From positions 1 through 48,343 of the forward strand of contig NZ_JACZFS010000013.1 in the NCBI RefSeq assembly GCF_014904795.1: a DNA stretch of 48,343 nucleotides. The letters run 5' to 3'. Numbering within the stretch: the first letter of the stretch is position 1; the number at the start of each line of letters is the position of its first letter. Shown one piece after another: positions 9,400-17,521 of this stretch. The translations under genes and the position numbers were made by a program. Under the pieces are notes generated by a model. It searched no databases. It saw only the letters and a list, made by a program, of their open reading frames with translations, and was not told the origin of the DNA. Source of the stretch: Nisaea nitritireducens (lineage in GTDB: Bacteria > Pseudomonadota > Alphaproteobacteria > Thalassobaculales > Thalassobaculaceae).

Positions 9400-10346
9400 G
9401 ACTCGCTTTGCGAGGGCAACAATTTCTTGCGAAGAGCCTGTTCCAAGGCCGGAGCATCGGCCATCCCCGCGAAATAGTCCGCTGAAAACCGGTCGAAAAG
9501 AGACTCGTATATACCGATCAGTCCGGACAGTGCCAATTGCTCACGCGGACCGATGAGCGGCTTCAAGGACTGCAAAACGCCCCGCCCTGCCTGAAGGTGC
9601 GAGGACGCACGCTGACGAAGATCCGCAGCCAGAGAGCCGACACCCGGGTTGCGGGATCGGATTGCGGCCGTGAGATCTGTCTTTTGCAATCCCGCCTGCC
9701 GGATCAGGGAATCGGGTACGGTGACCAGTCGCTCCGATCGTTCCGCATCTTTCGCCAAATCGCGCAGGATATGAACCAGATAACAGAAGATGCCGAGGTC
9801 GGCGGCGTAGTGCACCGGCAGTTCAGGCAGCTCCCACGAAAACCCTGTTGCGCCGGGTTTCGCGCCGAGCAAATAAATGAATATCGTCGCCGGAGCCACG
9901 GTCGCGCCCGCTGCGTAGGCGAGGAAATCCTCCCAATCCGGCATCGGTTGCTCACGCACATCACGCCGCATGGCGTCGGCGAGACCGGTCCAGGGTGTCT
10001 CACCAAGGTCGGAACAATGCGCCGTCGTCCGCAGGGCGCGATAAACCTGCGCCGGAAGAGGCCCCTCTTCCATCTCGCCGAGACATTGGCCCTGCCATTT
10101 GTCGATGTCAGCCAGCATGGCGTTGCGCTCTTGAGTGCGGACCTCGGCCGGGCGGCAGAGAAAGTCATCGTCGACCGTATCGTCGATCAGGCGCATGGCG
10201 GCATAGGTTGCGAAGAAGAAGTTCTGCCTCGTGCCCGGAAGCAAACGCGCGGCATGCAGAAGATTCGCATTCGCGCGTCCGGCGATCTCGCGGCAGAACG
10301 CGAAATCTTCCTCTGTTGCGTGGTTCGATTTGCTGGAATCAGTCAA
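9396..10346 (-). CDS. Squalene/phytoene synthase-family protein
   Basis: About 316 residues. The first Asp-rich motif is kept (MRLIDDTVDDDF) and the second is recognisable (YLVHILRDLAKDAERS), so unlike its downstream paralogue it could bind prenyl diphosphate and magnesium. The GR-Y segment usual after the second motif is altered (SERLVTVPDSL). The substrate is unknown; hopanoid or carotenoid head-to-head condensation is possible, but no other such gene is nearby. The frame stays open to 10436, inside the preceding gene. I prefer the TTG at 10346, giving LTDSSKSNHATEEDF, which overlaps the NDUFAF3-like stop by 8 bases; this start is uncertain. It sits in the yajC-secDF transcription unit. Confidence 0.78.
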   Translation of the reverse strand: MTDSSKSNHATEEDFAFCREIAGRANANLLHAARLLPGTRQNFFFATYAAMRLIDDTVDDDFLCRPAEVRTQERNAMLADIDKWQGQCLGEMEEGPLPAQVYRALRTTAHCSDLGETPWTGLADAMRRDVREQPMPDWEDFLAYAAGATVAPATIFIYLLGAKPGATGFSWELPELPVHYAADLGIFCYLVHILRDLAKDAERSERLVTVPDSLIRQAGLQKTDLTAAIRSRNPGVGSLAADLRQRASSHLQAGRGVLQSLKPLIGPREQLALSGLIGIYESLFDRFSADYFAGMADAPALEQALRKKLLPSQSES

Positions 10347-10716
10347 CGGGCAGCAGCGCGGCGGCGACGCGGCGCCCTTCGGCAAGCAGCACATTGTAAG
10401 TCCGGCAAGCGGCACCGGTATCCATGATATCCACAACCGGTCCCTTATCCCGAACGGCCGCGCGGATGGAAGGCAGGATGAACTCGGTGCGTGCGCCAGT
10501 GCCCAACAACAGGATTTCGGGGACCGTCTCCCGGTCCGTGACCGACGAGAATGTGGCGGCCGTCAGGTCCTCAAGACCAGCATGTTGCCAGACCAGCGTT
10601 TCATCCGGGAAGACAAAGACCGCGCTCTCATAGCGGACGCCCGTGATCCGGAACCCCCCGTCGCCATAGGCCTCGATAAGCTGAAGGCCTTCCGGGATCA
10701 GGGGCGTTACATCCAT
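10339..10716 (-). CDS. Mth938-like (DUF498/NDUFAF3 family) protein
   Basis: A 125-residue single-domain protein (MDVTPLIPEGLQLIEAYGDGGFRI, PEILLLGTGAR, GPVVDIMDTGAACRTYNVLLAEGRRVAAALLP). This is the Mth938/DUF498 fold, whose eukaryotic member NDUFAF3 is a mitochondrial complex I assembly factor. The ATG at 10716 lies 4 bases after secF ends. Co-location with secD/secF in alphaproteobacteria is a known conserved arrangement and has been used to argue for a link between NDUFAF3 and membrane insertion. Here an NDUFAF6-like gene follows in the same run. The exact biochemical activity of the family is unknown. Confidence 0.85.
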   Translation of the reverse strand: MDVTPLIPEGLQLIEAYGDGGFRITGVRYESAVFVFPDETLVWQHAGLEDLTAATFSSVTDRETVPEILLLGTGARTEFILPSIRAAVRDKGPVVDIMDTGAACRTYNVLLAEGRRVAAALLPVD

Positions 10717-10720
10717 TGGA

Positions 10721-11692
10721 TCAGTCCTTTTTGTCGGCAGCTCCCTGCCGCTCGTATTCCGGCATCTGGACCGGGGAGTCCGCGTCGTCATCCTCATCAC
10801 CACGGCGCGGCTGCATGTAGAGCAGCAGCGGCACGGCAATGAAGATCGAGGAATAAGTCCCGATAAATACACCCCAGATCATGGCCAGGGCGAAGTCCGC
10901 CAGTACCGCTCCGCCAAAGAAGTAGATCGCCAGCAATGCAAGCAACGTGGTGATCGACGTCATGGTCGTGCGCGACAGGGTTTCGTTGATCGAGAGATTG
11001 AACAGATCCGCGAACGACATCTTCTTGTACTTGCGGAAGTTCTCCCGAACCCGGTCAAACACGACCACGGTATCGTTGATGGAGTACCCCGCGATGGTCA
11101 GGATGGCCGCGACGGTCGGCAGGTTGAATTCATGCCCGTTGAGAGCGAACAACCCGAGGGTCGATAACACGTCGTGGCTGAGCGCAATCAGGGCGCAGAC
11201 ACCGAACTGCCACTCGAACCGGAACCAGATATAGATCAGGATGGCCGAGAGAGCGCAGATAACAGCGATCAGTCCGGCTTCCTTCAACTCCTCACCCACG
11301 GTAGGCCCGACAAACTCGGTCCGGCGGTATTCGACGCCCTCACCCAGTGTCTGTTTGACCTTTTCGACCGCGGTAAGCTGTTCCGCTTCGGATCCGTCCT
11401 GTCGCTGGATACGGATCAGGACATCATCTTCGGCCCCGAATTCCTGGATGCTGACATCGCCGAGTTCGAGGCTACCGAGCGAATTCCGGAGAGACTGAAT
11501 GTCGGCCGGACCATCGGTCTTAACCTCCATCAGGATGCCGCCACGGAAGTCGATGCCGAAATTCAGGCCGTTGACGAGCAGGCCGCCAAGGCTGACCAGC
11601 ATCAGCACAACGGAGAAGGCAAAGGCCTTATAGCGGTTGGCAACGAACGGCAGCTTGGTGCCGTGGGGAACGATGCGAAGTGGTCTGAACAT
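10721..11692 (-). CDS. secF: Protein translocase subunit SecF
   Basis: SecF partners SecD in the inner-membrane complex that uses the proton gradient to pull proteins out of SecYEG. The 323-residue sequence has an N-terminal helix (about 19-38), the motif NFGIDFRGGILMEV, a periplasmic P1-type region (SIQEFGAEDDVLIRIQ) and a C-terminal bundle of five helices containing IAGYSINDTVVVFDRVREN and LSRTTMTSITTLLAL, the conserved SecDF helix 4-5 residues. A charged tail follows. It lies 12 bases downstream of secD and 4 bases upstream of the NDUFAF3-like gene, so all are probably one mRNA. Confidence 0.97.
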   Translation of the reverse strand: MFRPLRIVPHGTKLPFVANRYKAFAFSVVLMLVSLGGLLVNGLNFGIDFRGGILMEVKTDGPADIQSLRNSLGSLELGDVSIQEFGAEDDVLIRIQRQDGSEAEQLTAVEKVKQTLGEGVEYRRTEFVGPTVGEELKEAGLIAVICALSAILIYIWFRFEWQFGVCALIALSHDVLSTLGLFALNGHEFNLPTVAAILTIAGYSINDTVVVFDRVRENFRKYKKMSFADLFNLSINETLSRTTMTSITTLLALLAIYFFGGAVLADFALAMIWGVFIGTYSSIFIAVPLLLYMQPRRGDEDDDADSPVQMPEYERQGAADKKD

Positions 11693-11704
11693 CTGTCTAT
11701 TCCC

Positions 11705-13276
11705 TCAGATCGGCAGTTCGCTCGGCCGGCTGCGCCGCATCCAGAGCACGATGAAAAGGCGGCTGACCAGCGTTGCCGTAAAGAGCGACGTCAGAATGCC
11801 GATGCCCAGTGTTACCGCGAATCCCTTCACCGGACCTGACCCCATGAAGTAGAGGAACAGTGCCGCGAACAGGGTCGTCAGGTTGGCGTCGAAAATTGTC
11901 CGGAAAGCGCGCTGGTAGCCCGCCTCGATGGAAGCCATCGGCGTTCGGCCGTTACGGACTTCCTCGCGAATACGCTCGAAAATCAGGACGTTCGCATCCA
12001 CTGCCATGCCGACCGTCAGGACAATACCCGCGATACCCGGAAGGGTCAGGGTTGCCTGCAGGCTGGAGAGTACGGCAACGATGAGAGCCATATTGAAGAA
12101 CAGGGCGACATTCGCCAGCAAGCCGAAGAATCCGTAGGCGACGATCATGAAGACAATCACCAGCAGCATACCGATGACACTGGCAAACTTGCCGGCGGCG
12201 ATGGAATCGGCACCAAGCCCCGGTCCGACAGTCCGCTCTTCAAGCACCTGCAGCGGCGCTGGAAGTGCACCGGCACGCAGCAGCAACGAGAGATCCTGGA
12301 CTTCCTGAACGGTGAAGCTGCCGGAAATGATGCCCGAGCCGCCGAGGATAGCGGTCTGGATCACCGGCGCGCTGATGACCTTGCCGTCGAGCACGATTGC
12401 AAAGGGACGTCCGACATTTTCGCTGGTTGCCTTGCCGAAACGGCGTCCGCCAACCGTATCGAAGCGGAAGCTGACGACAGGCTGTCCATCCTGGAAGCTC
12501 GGCTGGGCATCGACGAGGTTCTCGCCACTGACCATGACCCGCCGCTTCACGACGTAATTCTGCGGCGCACCGGGACGCTCGTCCGCGGCCGGGAGCAGTT
12601 GCGAGCCCGGAGGCACCCGGCCCTGCAACGCGTCCTGAACCGAAGCGGTCGCATCGACCATCCGGAAAGTGAGTTTCGCCGTCTGGCCAAGCAGTGCCTT
12701 GATTCGTTCCGGATCGTCAACGCCCGGCAGCTGTAGCAGAATACGGTCGTCACCCTGCCGCTGGATCGTCGGCTCGCGCACACCGGTCTCATCGATGCGT
12801 CGGCGAACAATCTCGATCGACTGGGCGATCGCCCGGGCCTTGAGATCGCGCAACGCGACCTCAGTCAGCGTGATGCGGATGGTGTTTCCGGCACCGGTCT
12901 CAGTGTCCGTCTCCGGATCGATCCTGCGAACGGTATTCCGGGCTTTTTCGAGATCCTCGGGATTGCGGACGGTGAAATGGACCGCGTCTCTCGCCACGCC
13001 AAGGCCGCGATAGCCGATCCGCTCCTGACGCAGATTGCGCCGGGTCTGATCGACGATGGCTTCCAGCCGCTCGGCGACGACGACGTCGACATCGACTTCG
13101 AGAAGAAGATGGGACCCGCCCTGCAAATCAAGACCGAGATTGATCTTCTTTCCAGGAAGCCAGGAGGGAAGATCCTGGGTCAGATCGCGCTCGATCGCGT
13201 TCGGCAGTGCGTACAGCACACCCAGAGCGCAGACCAGCGCTACGAGAGCGGTTTTCCAAGGCTGAAATTGGAGCAT
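11705..13276 (-). CDS. secD: Protein translocase subunit SecD
   Basis: SecD is the larger subunit of the SecDF-YajC complex. It has 523 residues: a first helix (about 8-27), the signature LGLDLQGGSHLLLEVD, the periplasmic P1 head (including VRRRIDETGVREPTIQRQGDDRILLQLPG), and a C-terminal membrane domain with GMAVDANVLIFERIREE and ANLTTLFAALFLYFMG, which carry the conserved Asp and Arg of the proton pathway. The length and the ATG at 13276 are normal for the family. It follows yajC after an 85-base gap that holds a strong GC hairpin. Confidence 0.97.
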   Translation of the reverse strand: MLQFQPWKTALVALVCALGVLYALPNAIERDLTQDLPSWLPGKKINLGLDLQGGSHLLLEVDVDVVVAERLEAIVDQTRRNLRQERIGYRGLGVARDAVHFTVRNPEDLEKARNTVRRIDPETDTETGAGNTIRITLTEVALRDLKARAIAQSIEIVRRRIDETGVREPTIQRQGDDRILLQLPGVDDPERIKALLGQTAKLTFRMVDATASVQDALQGRVPPGSQLLPAADERPGAPQNYVVKRRVMVSGENLVDAQPSFQDGQPVVSFRFDTVGGRRFGKATSENVGRPFAIVLDGKVISAPVIQTAILGGSGIISGSFTVQEVQDLSLLLRAGALPAPLQVLEERTVGPGLGADSIAAGKFASVIGMLLVIVFMIVAYGFFGLLANVALFFNMALIVAVLSSLQATLTLPGIAGIVLTVGMAVDANVLIFERIREEVRNGRTPMASIEAGYQRAFRTIFDANLTTLFAALFLYFMGSGPVKGFAVTLGIGILTSLFTATLVSRLFIVLWMRRSRPSELPI

Positions 13277-13330
13277 CTTTAGGTGCCTCTAGCCATAACG
13301 GGCATCGCCAAAACGGACATCGGATATGTC

Positions 13331-13354
13331 TGCGGCGCCCGTGAGGGCGCCGCA
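13331..13354. other. Strong GC hairpin between yajC and secD
   Basis: TGCGGCGCCC (13331-13340) and GGGCGCCGCA (13345-13354) are perfect 10-base arms around a 4-base loop, 7 bases after the yajC stop in the direction of transcription. No U-run follows on the minus strand, so this is not a classical terminator. A weaker GACAT/ATGTC pair follows it. It could stabilise yajC mRNA, attenuate secD, or set the yajC:secD ratio. Confidence 0.55.
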
Positions 13355-13361
13355 AGGACTC

Positions 13362-13712
13362 TTACTTTTTGTCGGTCGATTCCGCCGCCGCGGGTTCGGT
13401 CTTGGCCCGAACGTCGGAGAGCATGCTGCGGGCCACACGGACCTTCACGCCTTCGGCGATTTCCACAAGGATCTCGTCTTTATCTTCGATGACCTTGGTA
13501 ACGGTGCCAATCAGGCCGCCATTGGTAACAACGACGTCGTTCCGGCGGACCTTGGAGAGCATTTCCTTATGCTCTTTGACCCGCTTCTGCTGCGGGCGGA
13601 TCAGCAGGAAATAAAAGACGACGAAAATCAGAACCAACGGCAGGAACGCCATCACGTCGAAGCCGCCGCCGATGCCGCCAGCCGCTTGGGCGTAGGCCGG
13701 TGAAATGAACAT
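13362..13712 (-). CDS. yajC: Preprotein translocase subunit YajC
   Basis: A small inner-membrane protein of the SecDF-YajC complex, 116 residues. It has a short N-terminal segment (MFISPAYAQAAGG), one membrane helix (about 21-38, AFLPLVLIFVVFYFLLIRPQ) ending in the family signature LIRPQQKRVKEH, then a cytoplasmic beta-rich domain (VVVTNGGLIGTVTKV) and a charged Ala/Glu/Lys tail. The ATG at 13712 is preceded by GGGAG; an in-frame TTG one codon upstream is less likely. It is the first gene of the minus-strand run that continues through secD, secF and the complex I assembly-factor homologues, so the promoter should lie in the 290-base gap upstream. Confidence 0.95.
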   Translation of the reverse strand: MFISPAYAQAAGGIGGGFDVMAFLPLVLIFVVFYFLLIRPQQKRVKEHKEMLSKVRRNDVVVTNGGLIGTVTKVIEDKDEILVEIAEGVKVRVARSMLSDVRAKTEPAAAESTDKK

Positions 13713-13909
13713 CAAGTTCTCCCAATCAGACGCAAAGGTCTGCGCGATCCTTACTCGTTTCCGCGCATACTTCGCTCACATAGTCGCTCCCAGGCGTCTC
13801 GGCCAGCGATTTCCGCTGAAACACCCCGAAAACTCGGAACGGCGGACTATACCGGTACAGCGAGCAATTTCAATGGCCGGAAAGAGCGTGGAAAAGACGG
13901 CCCCGGGAA

Positions 13910-13937
13910 TTGACGGACAGACGGCGTATGATACTTT
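13910..13937 (+). promoter_or_regulatory. Possible sigma-70 promoter for the DUF815 ATPase gene
   Basis: TTGACG (13910-13915) and TACTTT (13932-13937) are 16 bases apart and lie about 65 bases before the ATG at 14003. The -35 is good and the -10 is modest. I saw nothing else clearly functional in the 290-base yajC/ATPase gap. Confidence 0.35.
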
Positions 13938-14002
13938 CCGGCCGCTCCGGTTTTTACAGCCGGAAGAAAGTTCGACGATTCTTCTTTTCAAGGTCCAGTG
14001 AC

Positions 14003-14860
14003 ATGTCCGACGCCCGAGAGCTTGAGATTCTCGCCCGTATTGCCGATGCCCTTGAGCGCATCGCGCCGCCGCCGGCCAAGGCTGCCGATCTCGGCGACGC
14101 CGAAGGCTTTGTCTGGAATGCTCAGGCGGGACAGGTCGATCCGGTCAGGAAGATCAATCGCGTTGATATCTCGCTCCTCAAAGGCGTCGGCCCGCAGCTG
14201 GACCAGTTGCGTGAGAATACGGACCGTTTCGCCCGTGGCCTGCCCGCCAATAACGCGCTGCTCTGGGGCTCGCGCGGCATGGGCAAGAGCTCGCTCGTCA
14301 AGGCTGTGCACGCTGAGGTCAACGAGAAGCGCGATGGCATCCTCGCTCTTGTGGAAATTCACCGCGAAGACCTTGAGACCCTGCCGCGCCTGCTCAATCT
14401 GGCGCGAGATACGGAGCGCCGCCTGATCGTGTTCTGCGACGATCTCTCCTTCGACTTCGCCGACAATTCCTACAAGTCCCTGAAGGCGGTCCTGGAGGGC
14501 GGCGTCGAAGGCCGGCCCGACAATGTGCTGTTTTATGCGACGTCCAACCGCCGCCATCTGATGGCCCGCGATATGATCGATAACGAGCAATCTACGGCGA
14601 TCAATCCAGGCGAAGCTGTCGAGGAGAAGGTGTCGCTCTCCGATCGCTTTGGCCTCTGGCTCGGCTTCCATGCCTGCGACCAGGATACCTTCCTCGCCAT
14701 GATCGAAGGCTACGCATCAGCCTATGACCTGCCGATCAGTTCGGAAGATCTGCGCGCCAAGGCCAAGGAATGGCAGGTCACCCGCGGCGCGCGCTCCGGC
14801 CGCGTTGCCTGGCAGTTCATTCAGGATTTGGCTGGCGATCTCGGCAAGAAGCTGGCCTGA
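14003..14860 (+). CDS. DUF815 AAA+ ATPase
   Basis: A 285-residue P-loop ATPase of the DUF815 family. Walker A is WGSRGMGKSSLVKA (about 87-99), Walker B RRLIVFCDDLSFD (about 138-150), then a sensor-1 region VLFYATSNRRHLMARD and a C-terminal helical lid. The Pfam family matches over nearly the full length. The ATG at 14003 gives MSDARELEILARIADALERIAPP, a helical lead-in seen in homologues; the frame is open from 13910. It is divergent from yajC and convergent with the nlpD-like gene, with only 13 bases between stops. Members are described only as predicted ATPases, and the cellular role is unknown. Confidence 0.9.
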   Translation: MSDARELEILARIADALERIAPPPAKAADLGDAEGFVWNAQAGQVDPVRKINRVDISLLKGVGPQLDQLRENTDRFARGLPANNALLWGSRGMGKSSLVKAVHAEVNEKRDGILALVEIHREDLETLPRLLNLARDTERRLIVFCDDLSFDFADNSYKSLKAVLEGGVEGRPDNVLFYATSNRRHLMARDMIDNEQSTAINPGEAVEEKVSLSDRFGLWLGFHACDQDTFLAMIEGYASAYDLPISSEDLRAKAKEWQVTRGARSGRVAWQFIQDLAGDLGKKLA

Positions 14861-14873
14861 CCGGCTAAAGAGC

Positions 14874-15977
14874 TCAGGTTCTGTCGAGATACTGGCGCGG
14901 ATCGACCGCACGCTTTTCCCTGCGCACTTCGAAATGCAGCTGCGGCTGATCCACGCTGCCGCTTGAGCCCACTGTCGCGATGGTCTGGCCGCGCCGGACG
15001 ATTTCGCCGCGCTTTACCAGCAGGCGATCGCTGTGGGCGTAGGCGGTAATCCAGCCATTCGCATGCTTCAGCAACAGCAGCTTGCCGAATCCGGGAAGCC
15101 CGTCTCCGGCATAAGCCACCACGCCATTGTCGGCAGCCGTCACAGGTGCGCCGCGCGGGGCGGCGATATTGATGCCGTCATTATGAAGTCCGCCCTTTCT
15201 CGGGCCGAAATTGGCAATCACCCGTCCCCGGACCGGCCAGCGGAATTTGGAGCCGGCCCGTTGCGGCGGACGTATTTTCGCGACCTCTAGGCCTGTTTTC
15301 GCCTTGGGAGCGGGCGCCGATGACGGCTGTGCCGCGCGTGGTTTCGGCGCTGGGGGCCGCAGAACAACCGTTTGTCCAGCAGCAGGAGCCGGATTCCGTG
15401 GATTTAGCTCCGGCAAGGCGACGGTTCCCGGAGAAAGCAGTGCAGTTCTGGTGCTGTTTCCGCGAACGCCTGGGCCTTTAGGGAGCTGCGGTACGCCGAG
15501 CGACGTTCTGGTGTTGGAGCCGACGGCGCTGCCTTTCGCAATCTCACGCGACGGCAAACGCATCTCCTGCCCGACCCGGATCTGGAAAGGCGGTTTGATG
15601 TCGTTCATCTGAACGACCGTCCGCATATCGACATTAAAGCGTCGCGATATCGAGAAAACAGTGTCACCCGGCCGCACCACATATCGGCTTGGCGCCGGCA
15701 GACGGAGGTCCTGCCCGACATATAGCTTGTAAGGCGGCTGCAATTGGTTCGCGAGGATGATGTCCCGTACCGGCACACCGTAGCGCCGGGAAATCTCATA
15801 GACCGTGTCGTTCGGGCCGGCGCTGATCAGTCCACCCGATGGAATCGCAAGATGGGCCGATGACTTTCCCGATGGGCTATAGGCAAGACGTGGTCCTCCT
15901 GCGCCGCAGGCCGACAGCAGCCCCGCCACGACAAGAAGAGCCGACCAGTTTCGAAAGTGTGAAGACATCATTGCCAT
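14874..15977 (-). CDS. NlpD-like lipoprotein with LysM repeats and degenerate LytM/M23 domain
   Basis: A 367-residue envelope protein. The N-terminus is a lipoprotein signal with lipobox LLSAC (Cys 24). Two LysM repeats follow (about 55-98, NDTVYEISRRYGVPVRDIILAN; and 100-145, GDTVFSISRRFNVDMRTVVQMN), then a Pro/Ala linker and a C-terminal LytM/M23 domain. Active M23 enzymes carry HxxxD and HxH; here the first becomes HNDGIN and the second QLHFEVR, so key metal and catalytic residues are missing. That is the pattern of E. coli NlpD, which activates an amidase rather than cutting peptidoglycan. It is the last gene of the serS-surE-pcm run. Activation of an AmiC-type amidase is inferred. Confidence 0.85.
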   Translation of the reverse strand: MAMMSSHFRNWSALLVVAGLLSACGAGGPRLAYSPSGKSSAHLAIPSGGLISAGPNDTVYEISRRYGVPVRDIILANQLQPPYKLYVGQDLRLPAPSRYVVRPGDTVFSISRRFNVDMRTVVQMNDIKPPFQIRVGQEMRLPSREIAKGSAVGSNTRTSLGVPQLPKGPGVRGNSTRTALLSPGTVALPELNPRNPAPAAGQTVVLRPPAPKPRAAQPSSAPAPKAKTGLEVAKIRPPQRAGSKFRWPVRGRVIANFGPRKGGLHNDGINIAAPRGAPVTAADNGVVAYAGDGLPGFGKLLLLKHANGWITAYAHSDRLLVKRGEIVRRGQTIATVGSSGSVDQPQLHFEVRREKRAVDPRQYLDRT

Positions 15978-16058
15978 GGGGCGAGTTTAGGTTTTGCAAA
16001 CCGCCTGCTCAAGCGGCACCCGCAGGCCCGCGCCAAGAGCCACTGAACGCTGGAACAA

Positions 16059-16703
16059 TCAGACGCTGTCGCGTACTTCGCTTTCGACCAGAGGCACGAA
16101 TCGCACAGGTAGAAGGCATTCATCCTCAATTCCGTCCTCAGTCCGGGTGAAACGATGAATATGCTGGGTACCGTCCTGCGGGCCGATCGGAACGACCATG
16201 ATACCGCCCTCGCCCAGCTGCTCCAGCAAGGTTTCCGGCATGCTTTCCGACGCGGCCGTGACAATGATCCGGTCGAATGGCGCCTGTTCCGGCCACCCCT
16301 TGCTCCCGTCGCCCACACGCGTCACCACCTTGTGCAGATCAAGAGCCTCGAACCGCTCCTTTGCTTCGTCCGACAGGCTGGGGTGCCGCTCTATGGTGTA
16401 GATACGGCGAGCCAAGCGGGCCAGGATCGCGGTCTGGTAGCCGGAGCCGGTGCCGATTTCAAGAACCTTGCAGCGATCATCGAGCTTGAGAGCCTGGGTC
16501 ATGAAGGCAACCACAAAAGGCTGGCTGATGGTTTGCCCCGCCCCGATTGGAAGGGCCCTGTTATCGTAGGCAAAGGTCTTGATCGGCGCTGGGATGAAGA
16601 TCTCCCGGGGAACGCGCTCGATAGCCCCCAGAACTGCGCTGTCGGAGATCCCCTCGCGCCGCAGCTCCATGATCAGACGTATCTTGCTTTCCTCAAGAGT
16701 CAT
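16059..16703 (-). CDS. pcm: Protein-L-isoaspartate O-methyltransferase
   Basis: PIMT methylates isoaspartyl residues in aged proteins using S-adenosylmethionine, starting their repair. The 214-residue protein has the family block GAGQTISQPFVVAFMTQAL (about 54-72), the SAM-binding motif VLEIGTGSGYQTAILA, the acidic end of the next strand (YTIERH) and the FDRIIVTAA motif. All the usual catalytic-region residues are present, unlike the second PIMT-like gene at 38811-39470. It starts 6 bases after the end of surE; the pcm-surE pairing is widespread in proteobacteria. It lies upstream of the nlpD-like gene, as surE-pcm-nlpD do in E. coli. Confidence 0.96.
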   Translation of the reverse strand: MTLEESKIRLIMELRREGISDSAVLGAIERVPREIFIPAPIKTFAYDNRALPIGAGQTISQPFVVAFMTQALKLDDRCKVLEIGTGSGYQTAILARLARRIYTIERHPSLSDEAKERFEALDLHKVVTRVGDGSKGWPEQAPFDRIIVTAASESMPETLLEQLGEGGIMVVPIGPQDGTQHIHRFTRTEDGIEDECLLPVRFVPLVESEVRDSV

Positions 16704-16709
16704 CGCGGC

Positions 16710-17507
16710 TCAATCGGTTGAATGTTCCAGTTGAAAGGCACCATGAAGCGACTTCAGCGTCTCGTAGTCTGTCATGTCCATTTTGACCGGTGTGACAGAG
16801 ATATAACCTGCATCAATCGCGGCGAGATCAGTACCTTCCGCATAGGGCTTCATGCTCTGCATATGTCCAATCCAGTAGTGCCGTGCCCCGCGTGGATCTG
16901 TCACCTCCATAATATCGTCCCCGCTTTTGCGGCGCCCCTGGGAGGTCAAATGAATGCCCTTGACCTGATCTGCCGGAACCGGAGGAAAATTCACGTTTAA
17001 CAGTGTGTTCTCCGGAAAACCTTCATGCAGAATTCGGCGAAGAAGATTGGGACCAAAAGTCTCCGCCGGGGTCCAGTCCGCAGCTTCACCTTCGATCAGT
17101 TCCTGGCTGAACGCAACGGCAGGAACGCCAAGTATGGTTGCTTCCATGGCTGCGGAGACCGTGCCGGAATACGTCAAATCATCCGCGAGGTTGCCGTGCC
17201 GGTTCACTCCGGACAACACAATGTCCGGGAGCTTCCCTTTCATCAGCGAGTTTACTGCGAGCAGCACACAATCCGTCGGTGTACCGTTCACCGAGAACCA
17301 GTTCGGTTGATGCTCCCGCGCGTGCAGCGGCCGCCGGAGGGTCAGGGAATGCCCTGCCCCGCTCTGCTCGCTCTCCGGCGCCACCACCCAGACATCTTCC
17401 GATAGCAACCGTGCTATCCGCACCAGGACCTGAAGCCCCGGTGCGTAATAGCCGTCATCGTTCGTAATCAGGATCCGGGCGTTGCCGACATCAAGCGGCC
17501 AGTTCAT
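16710..17507 (-). CDS. surE: 5'/3'-nucleotidase SurE
   Basis: SurE is a metal-dependent nucleoside monophosphate phosphatase and stationary-phase survival protein. The frame is open to 17750, but the ATG at 17507 gives MNWPLDVGNARILITNDDGYYAPG, placing the metal-binding ITNDDG motif at residues 14-19 as expected, and a good AGGAGA lies upstream. Further family blocks are VVAPESEQSGAGHSLTL, VNGTPTDCV, VLSGVNRHGNLADDLTYSGTVSAAMEA and the C-terminal SVTPVKMDMTDY. The length is 265 residues. One variant is GVNRHGN, where the common form is GxNxGxN. It sits 14 bases downstream of serS and 6 upstream of pcm. Confidence 0.96.
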   Translation of the reverse strand: MNWPLDVGNARILITNDDGYYAPGLQVLVRIARLLSEDVWVVAPESEQSGAGHSLTLRRPLHAREHQPNWFSVNGTPTDCVLLAVNSLMKGKLPDIVLSGVNRHGNLADDLTYSGTVSAAMEATILGVPAVAFSQELIEGEAADWTPAETFGPNLLRRILHEGFPENTLLNVNFPPVPADQVKGIHLTSQGRRKSGDDIMEVTDPRGARHYWIGHMQSMKPYAEGTDLAAIDAGYISVTPVKMDMTDYETLKSLHGAFQLEHSTD

Positions 17508-17521
17508 CTCGCGCTCTCCTG

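Noticed and set aside
8551..10346. HpnC/HpnD hopanoid pair
   Set aside because: Two synthase-fold genes in tandem suggested this, but the second lacks both Asp-rich motifs and resembles NDUFAF6, and no other hopanoid gene is in the window.
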